This document shows, piece after piece, positions 1 through 8,047 of a DNA stretch of 32,355 bases; positions within the stretch are counted from its first letter, which is position 1; every line of letters starts with the position of its first letter. Where the stretch lies: positions 1-32,355 of the forward strand of contig CANQRQ010000026.1 in NCBI GenBank assembly GCA_947626315.1, in the 5' to 3' direction. The position numbers and the translations under genes are program-made. Under the pieces are notes generated by a model. The model was not told where the DNA came from, did no database searches, and was given only the letters and a program-made list of their open reading frames with translations. Origin of the DNA: an uncultured Oscillospiraceae bacterium. Its GTDB lineage: Bacteria; Bacillota; Clostridia; Oscillospirales; Oscillospiraceae.

Positions 1-1030
1 TCACCTGGTCCGGGGCCAGCATGGTGACGGCGTTGCAGACCGAGCGGGCCAGCATCCCTACGTCCCTCTCCAGGATCTCCCACATGGCCGGATCTTTCAG
101 TTCCAGAAACTGGGTGAAGTTGTGGGCCGCGATCTCGTTCAGGTCCCCCTTGACCGCCCGGTACAGCTCCGGCATTGTCTCCGGCGTGCAGCTCTCCCGC
201 AGCTGCTCCGCCATGGCGTGGGTGCCGGTGAAGGTCTCCAGGCAGCCTGTCCGCCCGCAGCGGCAGCGCTTTCCCTGGGTGTTCATGGCAAAATGGCCGA
301 TCTCCGCGTTCTTGGAGCGCTTGCTGTCATACACCTGCTTGTTCAGCACGATGGCCGAGCCCACGCCGGGCCCCCATTTGATAAACAGCATGTTCTCCGC
401 CTGCTTGCCGCCGCCGAAGATCAGCTCCGCCTCTGCGAAGGCCCGGACGTTGTTCTCCACCAAGACCGGCATCCCCAGCTCCTCCCGGAGAATAGGCCCT
501 ACCCGGACCGGCTCTTCCCAGATCCGGTAGGCGTAGAGGCTGACGCCGGTCTCCTGATTGACCGTGCCCGGCACGGAGACGCCCACGCCCAGGATCGTCT
601 CCGGGTCGATCTGCTCCTCCCGGAGCAGCTGCAGGCACTGCCGGGCGATCTGCCGGAGGAACTGCTCCGGCGGGGCGGCCGTATCCGTCCGCAGGCGGCG
701 GAAGGCCCCCTTCTCCCCTCTCAGATTTGTGACGGAAAGGCAGGTGTCCGGGCTCTCGATGGAGATAGAGAGCACCCTGTACCGGTCATAGTTGATGCCC
801 AGCAGGATCTTTTTCCGTCCGGCCCGCTTCTCCTCCCGCATTTCGCCCAGCTCCCGCAGAATGCCCGCCTCGATCATCTGGGAGCAGATGATCGTGACGG
901 TGGCGGGGGTCAGGCCCAGAATGTCAGCGATGTCCTTGCGGGACATGGTGCCCCGGTCGTTGAGCAGCTTCAAAATGGAGCTGCGGTTGTTGCTTTTCAG
1001 ATTTCCCAGATTGATTCCCGTGTAGGCCAT
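1..1030 (-). CDS. ROK family transcriptional regulator (3' end cut by window)
   Basis: The minus-strand frame opens at ATG 1030 and stays open to base 1, so about 343 codons are present and the C-terminus lies outside the window. The first 60 residues form a winged helix-turn-helix (MSRKDIADILGLTPATVT), followed by a ROK sugar-kinase-like domain with the phosphate-loop-like GVGVSVPGTV and the ROK zinc signature CRCGRTGCLE. This is the NagC/XylR arrangement, in which a sugar or sugar phosphate releases the repressor from DNA. A purine-rich GAGAGAGG lies before the start. It is transcribed from its own promoter and separated from the upstream hydrolase gene by a strong terminator, so it is not clearly in the symporter operon, although it may control it. 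The ligand cannot be read from the sequence. Confidence 0.93.
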   Translation of the reverse strand, partial: MAYTGINLGNLKSNNRSSILKLLNDRGTMSRKDIADILGLTPATVTIICSQMIEAGILRELGEMREEKRAGRKKILLGINYDRYRVLSISIESPDTCLSVTNLRGEKGAFRRLRTDTAAPPEQFLRQIARQCLQLLREEQIDPETILGVGVSVPGTVNQETGVSLYAYRIWEEPVRVGPILREELGMPVLVENNVRAFAEAELIFGGGKQAENMLFIKWGPGVGSAIVLNKQVYDSKRSKNAEIGHFAMNTQGKRCRCGRTGCLETFTGTHAMAEQLRESCTPETMPELYRAVKGDLNEIAAHNFTQFLELKDPAMWEILERDVGMLARSVCNAVTMLAPDQV

Positions 1031-1092
1031 GTGCCCATCCTCTCTCTCAAAACGCCATCCGGTGACGGCTGCCGCACGCATCGGTCCTCCTG

Positions 1093-1148
1093 AAAACATC
1101 CAATATAAAAACATCCTATATTATAGACAAACTGATGTCATTTGTAAA
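1093..1148 (-). promoter_or_regulatory. ROK promoter with tandem 15-bp-period repeat
   Basis: On the minus strand TTTACA (1143-1148) and TATAAT (1120-1125) are spaced by 17 bp. Immediately downstream, near the expected transcription start, two near-identical direct repeats read on the plus strand as AAAACATCCAATA (1093-1105) and AAAACATCCTATA (1108-1120), 15 bp apart. The position fits an autoregulatory operator. That role is inferred, since ROK operators vary widely. Confidence 0.55.
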
Positions 1149-1154
1149 GATAGC

Positions 1155-1201
1155 AAAAAGGCGTCTGCCGGCGGTAAACTTTTTCCGGCAGATGCCTTTT
1201 T
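1155..1201. terminator. Bidirectional intrinsic terminator
   Basis: A 17-bp stem (1155-1171 with 1185-1201, one G-T pair) has A5 on one side and T5 on the other, so it can act in both directions. It sits 39 bp past the stop of the alpha/beta hydrolase (minus strand) and just before the ROK promoter. Confidence 0.8.
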
Positions 1202-1239
1202 GATTATGTGGGAACCCGTCCCCTTGTTCTCCCGTCCGA

Positions 1240-2193
1240 TCAGGCAGGCAGAATTCCTTCCTTCAGAAAGCTAAAGGTCTGGCGGAAGTAGTCCTCCAGG
1301 ACGCTGTTTTCCGAACGGTAGATCTCGTGCTTGGAGTTTGCGACCGGGACCAGCCGCCCCTGCTTCAGGCGGCTGACAAAGGCCTCCTGAGCCTTGGGGG
1401 ACACCAGGCCGTCCTTCTCCGCCTGAAACACCAGCACGGGCACGGTGATTTTCCCGGCCCCGGCCACCGCCCTTTTGGCGGCCCGGATGGCCTCTCCGGT
1501 CCAGGCATAGCTGGAGGCGGACAGCTGCAGGGCGGGCTCGGCGCAGCGCAGGCCGTGATACCAGGCGTAGCGGGCCGGGGAGGAGGCGCAGGCCGTCTCG
1601 AAGCCCTTGTCGGGGCTGAAGTCCTCCTGGAAAAACAGCTTCTCCCCGCCCTTGCCCAGCAGGCACTTGAGCCAGCAGAACAGGCTGCCCGCCCAGGGCG
1701 GGAGCTTCCCCATGTCCAGGCCCAGCATCGGCGCGTTGAGAATGGCCCGCTCAAAATCCTCCGGCCAGCGCTCCAGGTATTCCGCCGCGATGCAGCCGCC
1801 CATGGAGTGCCCGTACAGGCAGAGGGGCCCGCCCAGAGCGGGCAGCACCGCCCCGTGGACAAATTCGTGGAGGTCCTCCGCATAGAGGGAGAAATCCGAC
1901 ACGTGCACCACCCGGGGGTCCTTCCCCTCCCGCAGAGAGAAGCCGTGGCCCCGGTGGTCCATCACCGCGCAGCTGAAGCCCTCCTGCAGGGCATAATAGA
2001 TAAACTCGTGGAACTTGACGCAGGACTCCGTGGAGCCGTGGCTGATGACCAGCGTCCCCCTGGCCTCCGGCAGCCGGTAGAGCTCGTAATTCAGCTCTCC
2101 CCGGAGCCGGCCCTGGGTGCGGTACTTCTCCAGGAAGGGCTCCACTTCCTCCCGCATGAGCTCTTCCAGCCTGTTTTCGTCCAGCAGAACCAT
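1240..2193 (-). CDS. Alpha/beta hydrolase (serine aminopeptidase S33 / monoacylglycerol lipase-like)
   Basis: A 317-residue soluble hydrolase. The nucleophile elbow GHSMGG places Ser130, an upstream DHRGHG loop (79-84) is typical of lysophospholipase/monoglyceride-lipase-like enzymes, and the rest of the triad is probably Asp261 (QAEKDGLV) and His289 (NSKHEIY). A lid-like insertion rich in Trp and Leu (about 160-190) suggests a lipid or other hydrophobic ester substrate. No signal peptide is seen. It starts 4 bp after the stop of the GPH symporter gene, so the two are probably one operon ending at the terminator around 1155-1201. The exact substrate is not known; a role on an imported ester or acylated glycoside is only suggested by the neighbour. 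Confidence 0.88.
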   Translation of the reverse strand: MVLLDENRLEELMREEVEPFLEKYRTQGRLRGELNYELYRLPEARGTLVISHGSTESCVKFHEFIYYALQEGFSCAVMDHRGHGFSLREGKDPRVVHVSDFSLYAEDLHEFVHGAVLPALGGPLCLYGHSMGGCIAAEYLERWPEDFERAILNAPMLGLDMGKLPPWAGSLFCWLKCLLGKGGEKLFFQEDFSPDKGFETACASSPARYAWYHGLRCAEPALQLSASSYAWTGEAIRAAKRAVAGAGKITVPVLVFQAEKDGLVSPKAQEAFVSRLKQGRLVPVANSKHEIYRSENSVLEDYFRQTFSFLKEGILPA

Positions 2194-2197
2194 GGCC

Positions 2198-3610
2198 TTA
2201 CTCCTCGCAGAGGCGGCGCAGGCTCTCTTCCTTCTGTACCTGGAGCTCGGCGATCTTCTCCTTGCCCAGGGGATACAGGAAGCGCAGCACGATAAACACC
2301 AGGATGTACAGCACCGCCGGGATCAGCACGGAGTCCGCGTACATGGCGTGAAGGATATCCCCGGTGATGTTGGTGGCGTTGAGCACATTGTCCGTATAGC
2401 CGATGCGCAGCAGCGCCATATTCACCAGCACCGCCGCCACCGTCTGGCCCAGCTTCCGGGTGAAGCTGTAGAAAGCGTAACTGGTAGCGTCGTCATGGAG
2501 GCCGTAGGTGACCTCGTTGTAGTCGATGGCGTCGGTAGCCAGGGCCCAGACCAGCAGGAAGATAAAGGCATTGCCGATGCCGGACATGAGGCACACCGCC
2601 AGATACAGCCACACGTTGCTGGTGCCGGTGAGGTAGAGGATCAGGTTGCAGGCCCCGGCAAAGAGCATGCCGTAGGCGCAGACCTCCCGGCGGCCGAAAC
2701 GGCCGCCCAGCCGCCCGGCAAAGAACATGATCACCGCCACCGGCAGATACTGGCAGACCGTGGGCATCATGGACAGGCCCGGCGCGTTGAAGTAATAGTT
2801 GAACAGATAAGGGAAATAGCTCTGGCTGAACATCTGGGCGGCCAGGAACAGCATGCTGGCCGCGCACACGGCCAGGAAGGGACGGCTCTTGAAGAGGGTC
2901 TTGATTACCTTCCAGGTCTGCCCCTTCTGCTGCTTGGGGGCCGGCTTCATCTGCACCCGCTCCTTGGTCCAGGCGTAGCTCAGCAGGTAGCAGAGCACAG
3001 ACAGGGCCGCAATGACGATCACGCCCACCAGCACTTTTTGATAGGACATGACGCTGTTGCCCTCGGCGGTACGCTCATAGCACAGGCTGATCAGGGCCAT
3101 GGCCGGCATGGCGCCGAAGGTGGAGCCGATGGAGCGGAACACCGACAGGGAGGAGCGCTCCTTCTCGTCGGAGGTGATCACCTGGGCCAGGGAACCGTAA
3201 GGGATGCTGATGGCTGTGTACAGCATGCCGAAGAGGATATAGGTGATGTAGGCGTATACCAGGTTCTGCTTTGCGTTAAAGCCCGGTATCCGGACAAACA
3301 TCAGCACCGCCGACAACGCCACCGGCACGGCCAGCAGCTTCAGCCAGCGGCGGTAGCGGTCCTTCCCCTTCAGGCGGACGCTGTCCACGATCCGGCCCCA
3401 GATGGGGTCGTTGACCGCGTCCCAGATCCGGGCAATGATGAACATCACCATGATGTTCACGATGCCGATCCCCAGCAGGTCGGTATAGTACTTCTGCAGC
3501 ACGCTCTGCACCAGGCCGAACACCAGCAGAGACGCCACATCTCCCATGGCATAGCCGATCTTGTCCCGCGCGCCTATGCCGCTGGTTTTGCTTATGTAGT
3601 TTTCTTCCAT
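2198..3610 (-). CDS. GPH-family (MFS) sugar:cation symporter
   Basis: A 470-residue protein with about 12 hydrophobic segments. The N-terminus has the glycoside-pentoside-hexuronide family pattern (KIGYAMGDVASLLVFGL, then KYYTDLLGI) and the loop WDAVNDPIWGRIVD, as in MelB- and XynB-type transporters; a central segment (SIPYGSLAQVITSD) also fits. Family members import glycosides with Na+ or H+. The substrate cannot be deduced. The ATG at 3610 is preceded by a GGGAG ribosome site. It is the first gene of a two-gene unit with the hydrolase. No convincing promoter was identified in the AT-rich stretch 3690-3740. Confidence 0.9.
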   Translation of the reverse strand: MEENYISKTSGIGARDKIGYAMGDVASLLVFGLVQSVLQKYYTDLLGIGIVNIMVMFIIARIWDAVNDPIWGRIVDSVRLKGKDRYRRWLKLLAVPVALSAVLMFVRIPGFNAKQNLVYAYITYILFGMLYTAISIPYGSLAQVITSDEKERSSLSVFRSIGSTFGAMPAMALISLCYERTAEGNSVMSYQKVLVGVIVIAALSVLCYLLSYAWTKERVQMKPAPKQQKGQTWKVIKTLFKSRPFLAVCAASMLFLAAQMFSQSYFPYLFNYYFNAPGLSMMPTVCQYLPVAVIMFFAGRLGGRFGRREVCAYGMLFAGACNLILYLTGTSNVWLYLAVCLMSGIGNAFIFLLVWALATDAIDYNEVTYGLHDDATSYAFYSFTRKLGQTVAAVLVNMALLRIGYTDNVLNATNITGDILHAMYADSVLIPAVLYILVFIVLRFLYPLGKEKIAELQVQKEESLRRLCEE

Positions 3611-3770
3611 ATGCAGCTCCCTCTTTCCTTTTTCTTCTCCGAAAATGTTTGATCCTCTCCGGCGCCGGAAAAGCCCGGCGGGATCCGCCGCTCCACCTGC
3701 GTCCGGATTGATTGATTAAACATTCTAACCAAATCAATGATACCGCGCCCGGCAGTTTTTGTCAACTGTG

Positions 3771-3806
3771 AAAAAAGCCCCCGCGGCATTTCTTGTCCGC
3801 GGGGGC
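3771..3806 (-). terminator. Intrinsic terminator of the FeS-DUF92 operon
   Basis: A perfect 10-bp GC stem (GCCCCCGCGG 3777-3786 with 3797-3806, 10-nt loop) is followed on the minus strand by a T6 run (plus-strand A6, 3771-3776). It lies 26 bp beyond the DUF92 stop codon. Confidence 0.85.
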
Positions 3807-3832
3807 AAAATATGATCAAGCGCCTCATATGC

Positions 3833-4627
3833 TTATTTTTCAGCCGCCCAGGCGGCCAGCGCCAAGGCAAAGACGGAGAGATTGCTCAGCAGGTTCACTC
3901 CGTCGTTGTTGACGGGGCGCAGGCCCTTTACCCGCCCGGTCACAGCGCCGCAGCAGCGCTCCCGCTCCGTGAGGCTGCCGCAGACCGGGCAGCGGTACTT
4001 CACCTGGAGCAGCGAGCCGTACACGCTGTCCAGCAGTGCGCCCGCAAAGCCCAGCAGCGCCGCCAGCGCGGCCCGCCGGAGAGGCCAGCCAAAGAGCAGG
4101 GACAGCAGCCCCACCAGGGCGGCCCCCAGCAGAGAGGCCGTCGTCCCCCACAGGGAGACGCCGCCGGAGAGCCCCTTCTCTATGGGACGCAGGGTGCAGA
4201 TATCCACCGTCCGCCCGGCACTCAGGGGCCCCAGCTTGGAGGCCAGGCTGTCCGCCAGAGTCTCCGCCAGCACAGCGGCGTACACGAAGCGAAAGCCCGG
4301 CTCCCGCAGCAGGCCGCCCAGCAGCAGCGCCGCGCCGCCCAGCCCCACATTGCAGAAGACCCGGACCGCGTCCCGCCGGCCGGACTTGCGCCGGAGACCG
4401 TGGGGATCGGCCCGCTCTCCGGCCAGCCGGTCGGCCCCTACGGTGCACAGGAAGGTAACCGCCAGGATCAAAAAGGCGGGCAGCCCGCCGCAGAGGCAGA
4501 TGATGACGCACAGCAGCCAGGCCAGCGCCGTGCCGCCTGGGGTCAGGGCCCTTTTCCATACGGCCAGCGCGGCCAGGGCAGAACTGAGAAGGAGCGCCGC
4601 CGGCAGTTGTAAAACGCCCGCCGTCAC
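3833..4627 (-). CDS. DUF92 family integral membrane protein
   Basis: A 264-residue polytopic protein with six to seven hydrophobic segments. It carries the DUF92/TMEM19 family landmarks: GRRDAVRVFCNVG, the AETLADSLASKLGPLS segment, GVSLWGTTASLLGA and a C-terminal GLRPVNNDGVNLLSN. Plant members are phytyl-phosphate kinases (VTE6); bacterial roles are mostly undefined, with polyprenol-phosphate chemistry a reasonable but unproven idea. Two CxxC-like pairs (CPVCG and RCC) near 210-225 may bind metal. It starts at GTG 4627, overlapping the stop of the upstream Fe-S gene by 4 bp (GTGA), which indicates translational coupling. Confidence 0.88.
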   Translation of the reverse strand: MTAGVLQLPAALLLSSALAALAVWKRALTPGGTALAWLLCVIICLCGGLPAFLILAVTFLCTVGADRLAGERADPHGLRRKSGRRDAVRVFCNVGLGGAALLLGGLLREPGFRFVYAAVLAETLADSLASKLGPLSAGRTVDICTLRPIEKGLSGGVSLWGTTASLLGAALVGLLSLLFGWPLRRAALAALLGFAGALLDSVYGSLLQVKYRCPVCGSLTERERCCGAVTGRVKGLRPVNNDGVNLLSNLSVFALALAAWAAEK

Positions 4628-5634
4628 GGCTCTTTGGCGGCGGCAGTCTCGCCCTTATACGGCTGGGCGTATTTCTCCCCGCCGTGGATGTAGCCCGGCT
4701 GCTTGGTACTGAGGATGTCCTTCTCCCGGGGCTCAGACTGCATCAGGTGCATCTTGCTGCCGGCCAGGTGCTTATAGACCCACACGCCCGGCATAAAGAT
4801 GGCATAGACATAGGCGACAGACAGGGCTGCCCGCAGACGGCCGGGCTCTGTGACCTTCTGGGCCCGGCTCTCCGTGTAGACCATTTTGCCGATATGCTTG
4901 GGACAATTGCTCTCGCAGATGCCGCAGCCCAGGCACTTGTCCAGATCGATCTGCCGCTGGCCGTTCCCGTCAAAGCGCATGGCTTCCACCGGGCAGGCCT
5001 TCACGCATTTCTGGCAGTGGACACACTGGCTCTCGTCAAATTCCGGCAGATAGGGCCCGTTGTAATTGACAAAAGGCACGTGGTACTGGGTTTTCAGGGT
5101 CAGGGGCATGCAGCAGCAGGGGCAGCAGAAGCAGAGGTTATCCTGATAGGGCTGGACGCAGCTTTCGATCACGGCGATCAGCCCCTGTTCGTGGGCCATG
5201 TCCGCCACGGCCAGGCACTCCTCCACGCTGACCGCCCGCTCCCCCGCCTTCTTTTTCAGGCTGCCGTAGAAGTTCAGCCCGAAGCAGGTGTTGATGGGCT
5301 TGTCGCAGTTGCCCCGTACTGTCCGGCAGACACAGGGGGACACGGCGATATCTGTGGTGCTACGGATAATGTCCTTGGCCACCTGGATGGGGACCACCAC
5401 GGAATTGGTGTGGATATAGCGGTAGTGCAGCTCCAGGCTCTTCCGGATCAGCGGCCCGATCACCGGCTTGACCGCCAGCTTTCCCATCATATAGGAGAAG
5501 CGGACCACGTCCACCGTATTTTTCAGATGCTTTTTCAGGAAGTTTTTCCGAAAGCGCGCCTCGCTGTCGTACAGGGTGATGCCGTCCACCTCCAGCTTCC
5601 GGGAGGTATAAGGATTGGGCTTTGTATTTTCCAT
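4624..5634 (-). CDS. 4Fe-4S binding protein, cysteine-rich
   Basis: A 336-residue cytosolic-looking protein. Two ferredoxin motifs sit at C204-C207-C210-C214 and C234-C237-C240-C244. A long N-terminal part has extra cysteines: CVC at 101-103, C110, C117, C159 and the CFCCPCCC cluster at 168-175, so more than two metal centres are possible. There are no strong membrane segments. The family has no assigned reaction that I recognise; an electron-transfer or oxidoreductase accessory role is likely. A good AAGGAG ribosome site precedes ATG 5634. It is coupled to the DUF92 gene and divergent from a LysR regulator. A TACAAT -10 element at 5667-5672 (minus) lacks a good -35, which would suit LysR-dependent activation. 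Confidence 0.8.
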   Translation of the reverse strand: MENTKPNPYTSRKLEVDGITLYDSEARFRKNFLKKHLKNTVDVVRFSYMMGKLAVKPVIGPLIRKSLELHYRYIHTNSVVVPIQVAKDIIRSTTDIAVSPCVCRTVRGNCDKPINTCFGLNFYGSLKKKAGERAVSVEECLAVADMAHEQGLIAVIESCVQPYQDNLCFCCPCCCMPLTLKTQYHVPFVNYNGPYLPEFDESQCVHCQKCVKACPVEAMRFDGNGQRQIDLDKCLGCGICESNCPKHIGKMVYTESRAQKVTEPGRLRAALSVAYVYAIFMPGVWVYKHLAGSKMHLMQSEPREKDILSTKQPGYIHGGEKYAQPYKGETAAAKEP

Positions 5635-5666
5635 GTTTTCTCCTTCTTTCCTTACAGATTAACTAT

Positions 5667-5672
5667 ATTGTA
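5667..5672 (-). promoter_or_regulatory. Putative -10 element of the Fe-S/DUF92 operon
   Basis: Minus-strand TACAAT 33 bp upstream of the Fe-S start, with no recognisable -35 at 17 bp. A weak -35 next to a divergent LysR gene is consistent with activator-dependent transcription; this is inference. Confidence 0.3.
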
Positions 5673-5731
5673 GCAAGGAACAGGGGAAAAAGATAATATT
5701 TTGTCAAGCAAAGTTCATAACTCCCTGGTTA

Positions 5732-5760
5732 TTGACGGAGGCTGCTTCCGGTGCTACAAT
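5732..5760 (+). promoter_or_regulatory. Promoter of the LysR regulator
   Basis: TTGACG (5732-5737), 17-bp spacer, TACAAT (5755-5760). The predicted transcript starts near 5767, so the in-frame TTG at 5701 lies upstream of the RNA. This supports ATG 5779 as the true start. Confidence 0.65.
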
Positions 5761-5778
5761 CGGGGAGAGGTGAGCGAA

Positions 5779-6687
5779 ATGGAACTGCGGGATCTGCGCT
5801 TTTTCTGCCTGACGGCGGAGCTGGGCGCCGTCACCAAGGCGGCGGAGCGGCTGTATGTCTCCCAGCCCTTTGTCACCAAGGTGATCCATCAACTGGAGGA
5901 GGAACTGGGCGTCAAGCTGTTTGATCTGGAGAAGCGGCGGCTTGTTTTGAACGACAACGGGCTGTATTTTTATCAGTCCGCCAAGGCGATCCTGGAGAGC
6001 GTGGACCAGCTCACGGCCGGCATGGCCGCCCGGCGGAAGCGGGAGGAGACGCCGATCCGCCTATTGTACAACAACGCCGGCTATCTCAGCGCCCTGAACA
6101 GCGCCTTCATGGAGAAATACCCTCAGAGCGTCCTGTCGGAGACCTTTGCCGTCCGGGGGGACATCATCGAGCTTCTGAACAGCGGCCAGGCGGATTTTGC
6201 CATCACGCTGCCCCCTATTACCGGGGAAGAGTCCCGCATGATCGAGAGCATCACCGTCCTGAAGGACACCGGCAGCATCATGCTCCCGCCGGACCATCCG
6301 CTGTTTGACCATGACTATGTGACGCTGGAGGAGCTGGCCCCCTGCCCGCTGGTCATCGCGCCCAAGGGCAGCGGCATGCGGGACACCATCGACCAGATCT
6401 ATTTCAGCCACGGGCTGACGCCCAACGTGGTCTACGAGACCAACGATATGGACCTGCAGCAGCGGGCCGTCCTGGTGGATAAGAAGGGCATCGCCTTTAT
6501 GTCGGTTATCCACACCCAGGACCCGCTGATCGGCCAGTACTGCCGCAAGACCCTGACGGACGAATGCTTCGGGACCGTGGGTCTGAGCTATAACCGCTTC
6601 CGCCCGGAGAGCGCGGGCACGCAGCAGTTCAAGAAATTCGCCCTGGCCTTTTTCGGCCAGCTCCAGGCCCTGGCCGACCGCCTGTAG
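5779..6687 (+). CDS. LysR family transcriptional regulator
   Basis: A 302-residue LysR-type regulator. The N-terminal winged helix-turn-helix is clear (MELRDLRFFCLTAELGAVTK, AAERLYVSQPFVTKVIHQLE, EELGVKLFDLEKRRL), followed by a substrate-binding domain of about 210 residues. Start ATG 5779 was chosen because it begins the conserved domain, follows GGGGAGAGG, and lies just after a good promoter. It is divergent from the Fe-S/DUF92 operon, the usual arrangement for LysR control of the neighbouring unit. The effector is unknown. It ends convergent with the heptose operon at a shared terminator. Confidence 0.93.
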   Translation: MELRDLRFFCLTAELGAVTKAAERLYVSQPFVTKVIHQLEEELGVKLFDLEKRRLVLNDNGLYFYQSAKAILESVDQLTAGMAARRKREETPIRLLYNNAGYLSALNSAFMEKYPQSVLSETFAVRGDIIELLNSGQADFAITLPPITGEESRMIESITVLKDTGSIMLPPDHPLFDHDYVTLEELAPCPLVIAPKGSGMRDTIDQIYFSHGLTPNVVYETNDMDLQQRAVLVDKKGIAFMSVIHTQDPLIGQYCRKTLTDECFGTVGLSYNRFRPESAGTQQFKKFALAFFGQLQALADRL

Positions 6688-6734
6688 GGTTTTCCCGCCC
6701 TCCGGCCGCCGCTTTCGCGGGTGAATAGGGTCAA

Positions 6735-6790
6735 AAAGGAAGAGTGGGTGCTGCCCGGCTTTTCAGCCTTGCCGCACCCACTCTTCCTTT
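6735..6790. terminator. Bidirectional terminator between LysR and the heptose operon
   Basis: A perfect 17-bp stem (AAAGGAAGAGTGGGTGC 6735-6751 with 6774-6790) with a 22-nt loop that holds a smaller GGCT/AGCC helix. It lies between convergent genes and serves both. Confidence 0.85.
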
Positions 6791-6807
6791 AGATTCCGCC
6801 GCTTTTC

Positions 6808-8046
6808 TTACGGCAGCAGCCGGTCTATGGCCTCACGCAGGCCAAGCCCCGCGTCCAGCCGCACCGTCCGGCATCCCGCCGCCTCTCCGGCCCGCACATC
6901 CGACTCCGAATCGCCGATCATCCAGCTCTGGCTCAGGTCGATGTTGTATTTCTCTGCCGCCTGCAGCAGCAGCCCCGGTTTAGGCTTCCGGCAGCCGCAG
7001 TCCAGCTTGTATTCCGCCCGTTCACCGGGAAAGCCCTTGTCCGGGTGGTGCGGACAGATGAAAATATCGTCCAGATAGGCGCCCTCCCGGCCCAGCAGCG
7101 TCTCCAACTTGTTGTGGATCTCCCGGAGCTCTGCCCAACTGACCTCTCCGCGGGCAATCACCGGCTGATTGGTCACCACAATGGCAAGGAAGCCGCTGCG
7201 GTTGATCCGCCGCACCGCCTCCGCCGCTCCATCCAGCAGCTCCAGCTGTTCCGGCCTTTTCAAAAAGCCCACATACTTATTGAGGGTGCCGTCCCGGTCC
7301 AGAAAAACGGCCCTTTGCTTTTGTCTCAGGCTCTTTCTTTGGACAAAGCCTGTCTCCAGGTCCCGCTCCACCTCCTGAATCCGCTCCGGCGTTCCCATGT
7401 CCTTCACATATTCCGGGGAGCGGTAGGCATAGATCCTGCCCGAGGGGATGGACGGTCTCAGGATATCCCTGTCCAGGTCTGTTTTCACCGGCCGCATGAG
7501 CAGCTCCAAAATATGCGGCGACAGCACGTGGACCCCGGCGTTGACACGGTTGGAATACCAGCCCCGCTCGTCCTCCTTTGTCAGCCAGCCGCATACACGG
7601 TCGTCCTCGTCCGCGACGATGATCCCGCTGTCATAGGGGTGATTGTTGGGATGTACCAAAAGGGTCGCTTCGGCGTCATGGGCGCGGTGGAAATCCATCA
7701 TCCGCTGAAAATCCACGTTGAAGATCATATCGCCGTTGAGGAGGAAAAAGCTGTCCTTTACCCTTCCGTTCAGATAGAACAGCGCTCCGGCGGTCCCCAG
7801 CGGGGCATCCTCCCGGATATACTCCATCCGCACCCCGAAGCGGCTGCCGTCGCCGAAATACGCCATGATCTGGTCCGCCAGGTATCCCACCGTCAGGATA
7901 ATGTCTGTGATCCCCTGCTCCCGGAGGCACGCGATCTGGTGTTCCAGCACCGGTTTCCCGCAGACAGGCAGCATGGGCTTCGGTACGGCGCTGTTCAGGG
8001 CGGCAATGCGCGTTCCCTTGCCGCCCGCCATAATAACTGCCGTCAT
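6808..8046 (-). CDS. Fused heptose-1-phosphate guanylyltransferase / heptose-1,7-bisphosphate phosphatase (HddC-GmhB)
   Basis: A 412-residue two-domain protein. Residues 1-235 form a nucleotidyltransferase (MAGGKGTR 6-13, LNGDMIF, closing DMGTPERI 216-223) of the HddC type. Residues 246-412 form a HAD-IIIA phosphatase of the GmhB type: Asp250/Asp252 in FLDRDGTL, Thr292 in VVTNQ, Lys354 in CRKPKP, GDSESD 378-383, and a zinc loop C331-H333-C350-C352. Together they would perform the last two steps, removal of the 7-phosphate and transfer of GMP, to GDP-D-glycero-alpha-D-manno-heptose. The start is ATG 8046, not the upstream in-frame codon at 8160, because the domain begins here and the SIS gene stops 1 bp before. 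Last gene of the operon, before the 6735-6790 terminator. GDP as the nucleotide is inferred from the HddA and Gmd/Fcl neighbours. Confidence 0.9.
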   Translation of the reverse strand: MTAVIMAGGKGTRIAALNSAVPKPMLPVCGKPVLEHQIACLREQGITDIILTVGYLADQIMAYFGDGSRFGVRMEYIREDAPLGTAGALFYLNGRVKDSFFLLNGDMIFNVDFQRMMDFHRAHDAEATLLVHPNNHPYDSGIIVADEDDRVCGWLTKEDERGWYSNRVNAGVHVLSPHILELLMRPVKTDLDRDILRPSIPSGRIYAYRSPEYVKDMGTPERIQEVERDLETGFVQRKSLRQKQRAVFLDRDGTLNKYVGFLKRPEQLELLDGAAEAVRRINRSGFLAIVVTNQPVIARGEVSWAELREIHNKLETLLGREGAYLDDIFICPHHPDKGFPGERAEYKLDCGCRKPKPGLLLQAAEKYNIDLSQSWMIGDSESDVRAGEAAGCRTVRLDAGLGLREAIDRLLP

Positions 8047-8047
8047 C

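Noticed and set aside
122-1093. 323-codon plus-strand frame opposite the ROK gene
   Set aside because: Antisense shadow of a GC-rich gene; no domain and no ribosome site. The minus frame carries the ROK signature.
2117-3652. 511-codon plus-strand frame opposite the GPH symporter
   Set aside because: His/Gln-rich antisense translation of a membrane transporter gene; the minus frame has family motifs.
5701-5778. 26-codon N-terminal extension of the LysR regulator from TTG 5701
   Set aside because: It overlaps the promoter, and the LysR domain begins exactly at ATG 5779.
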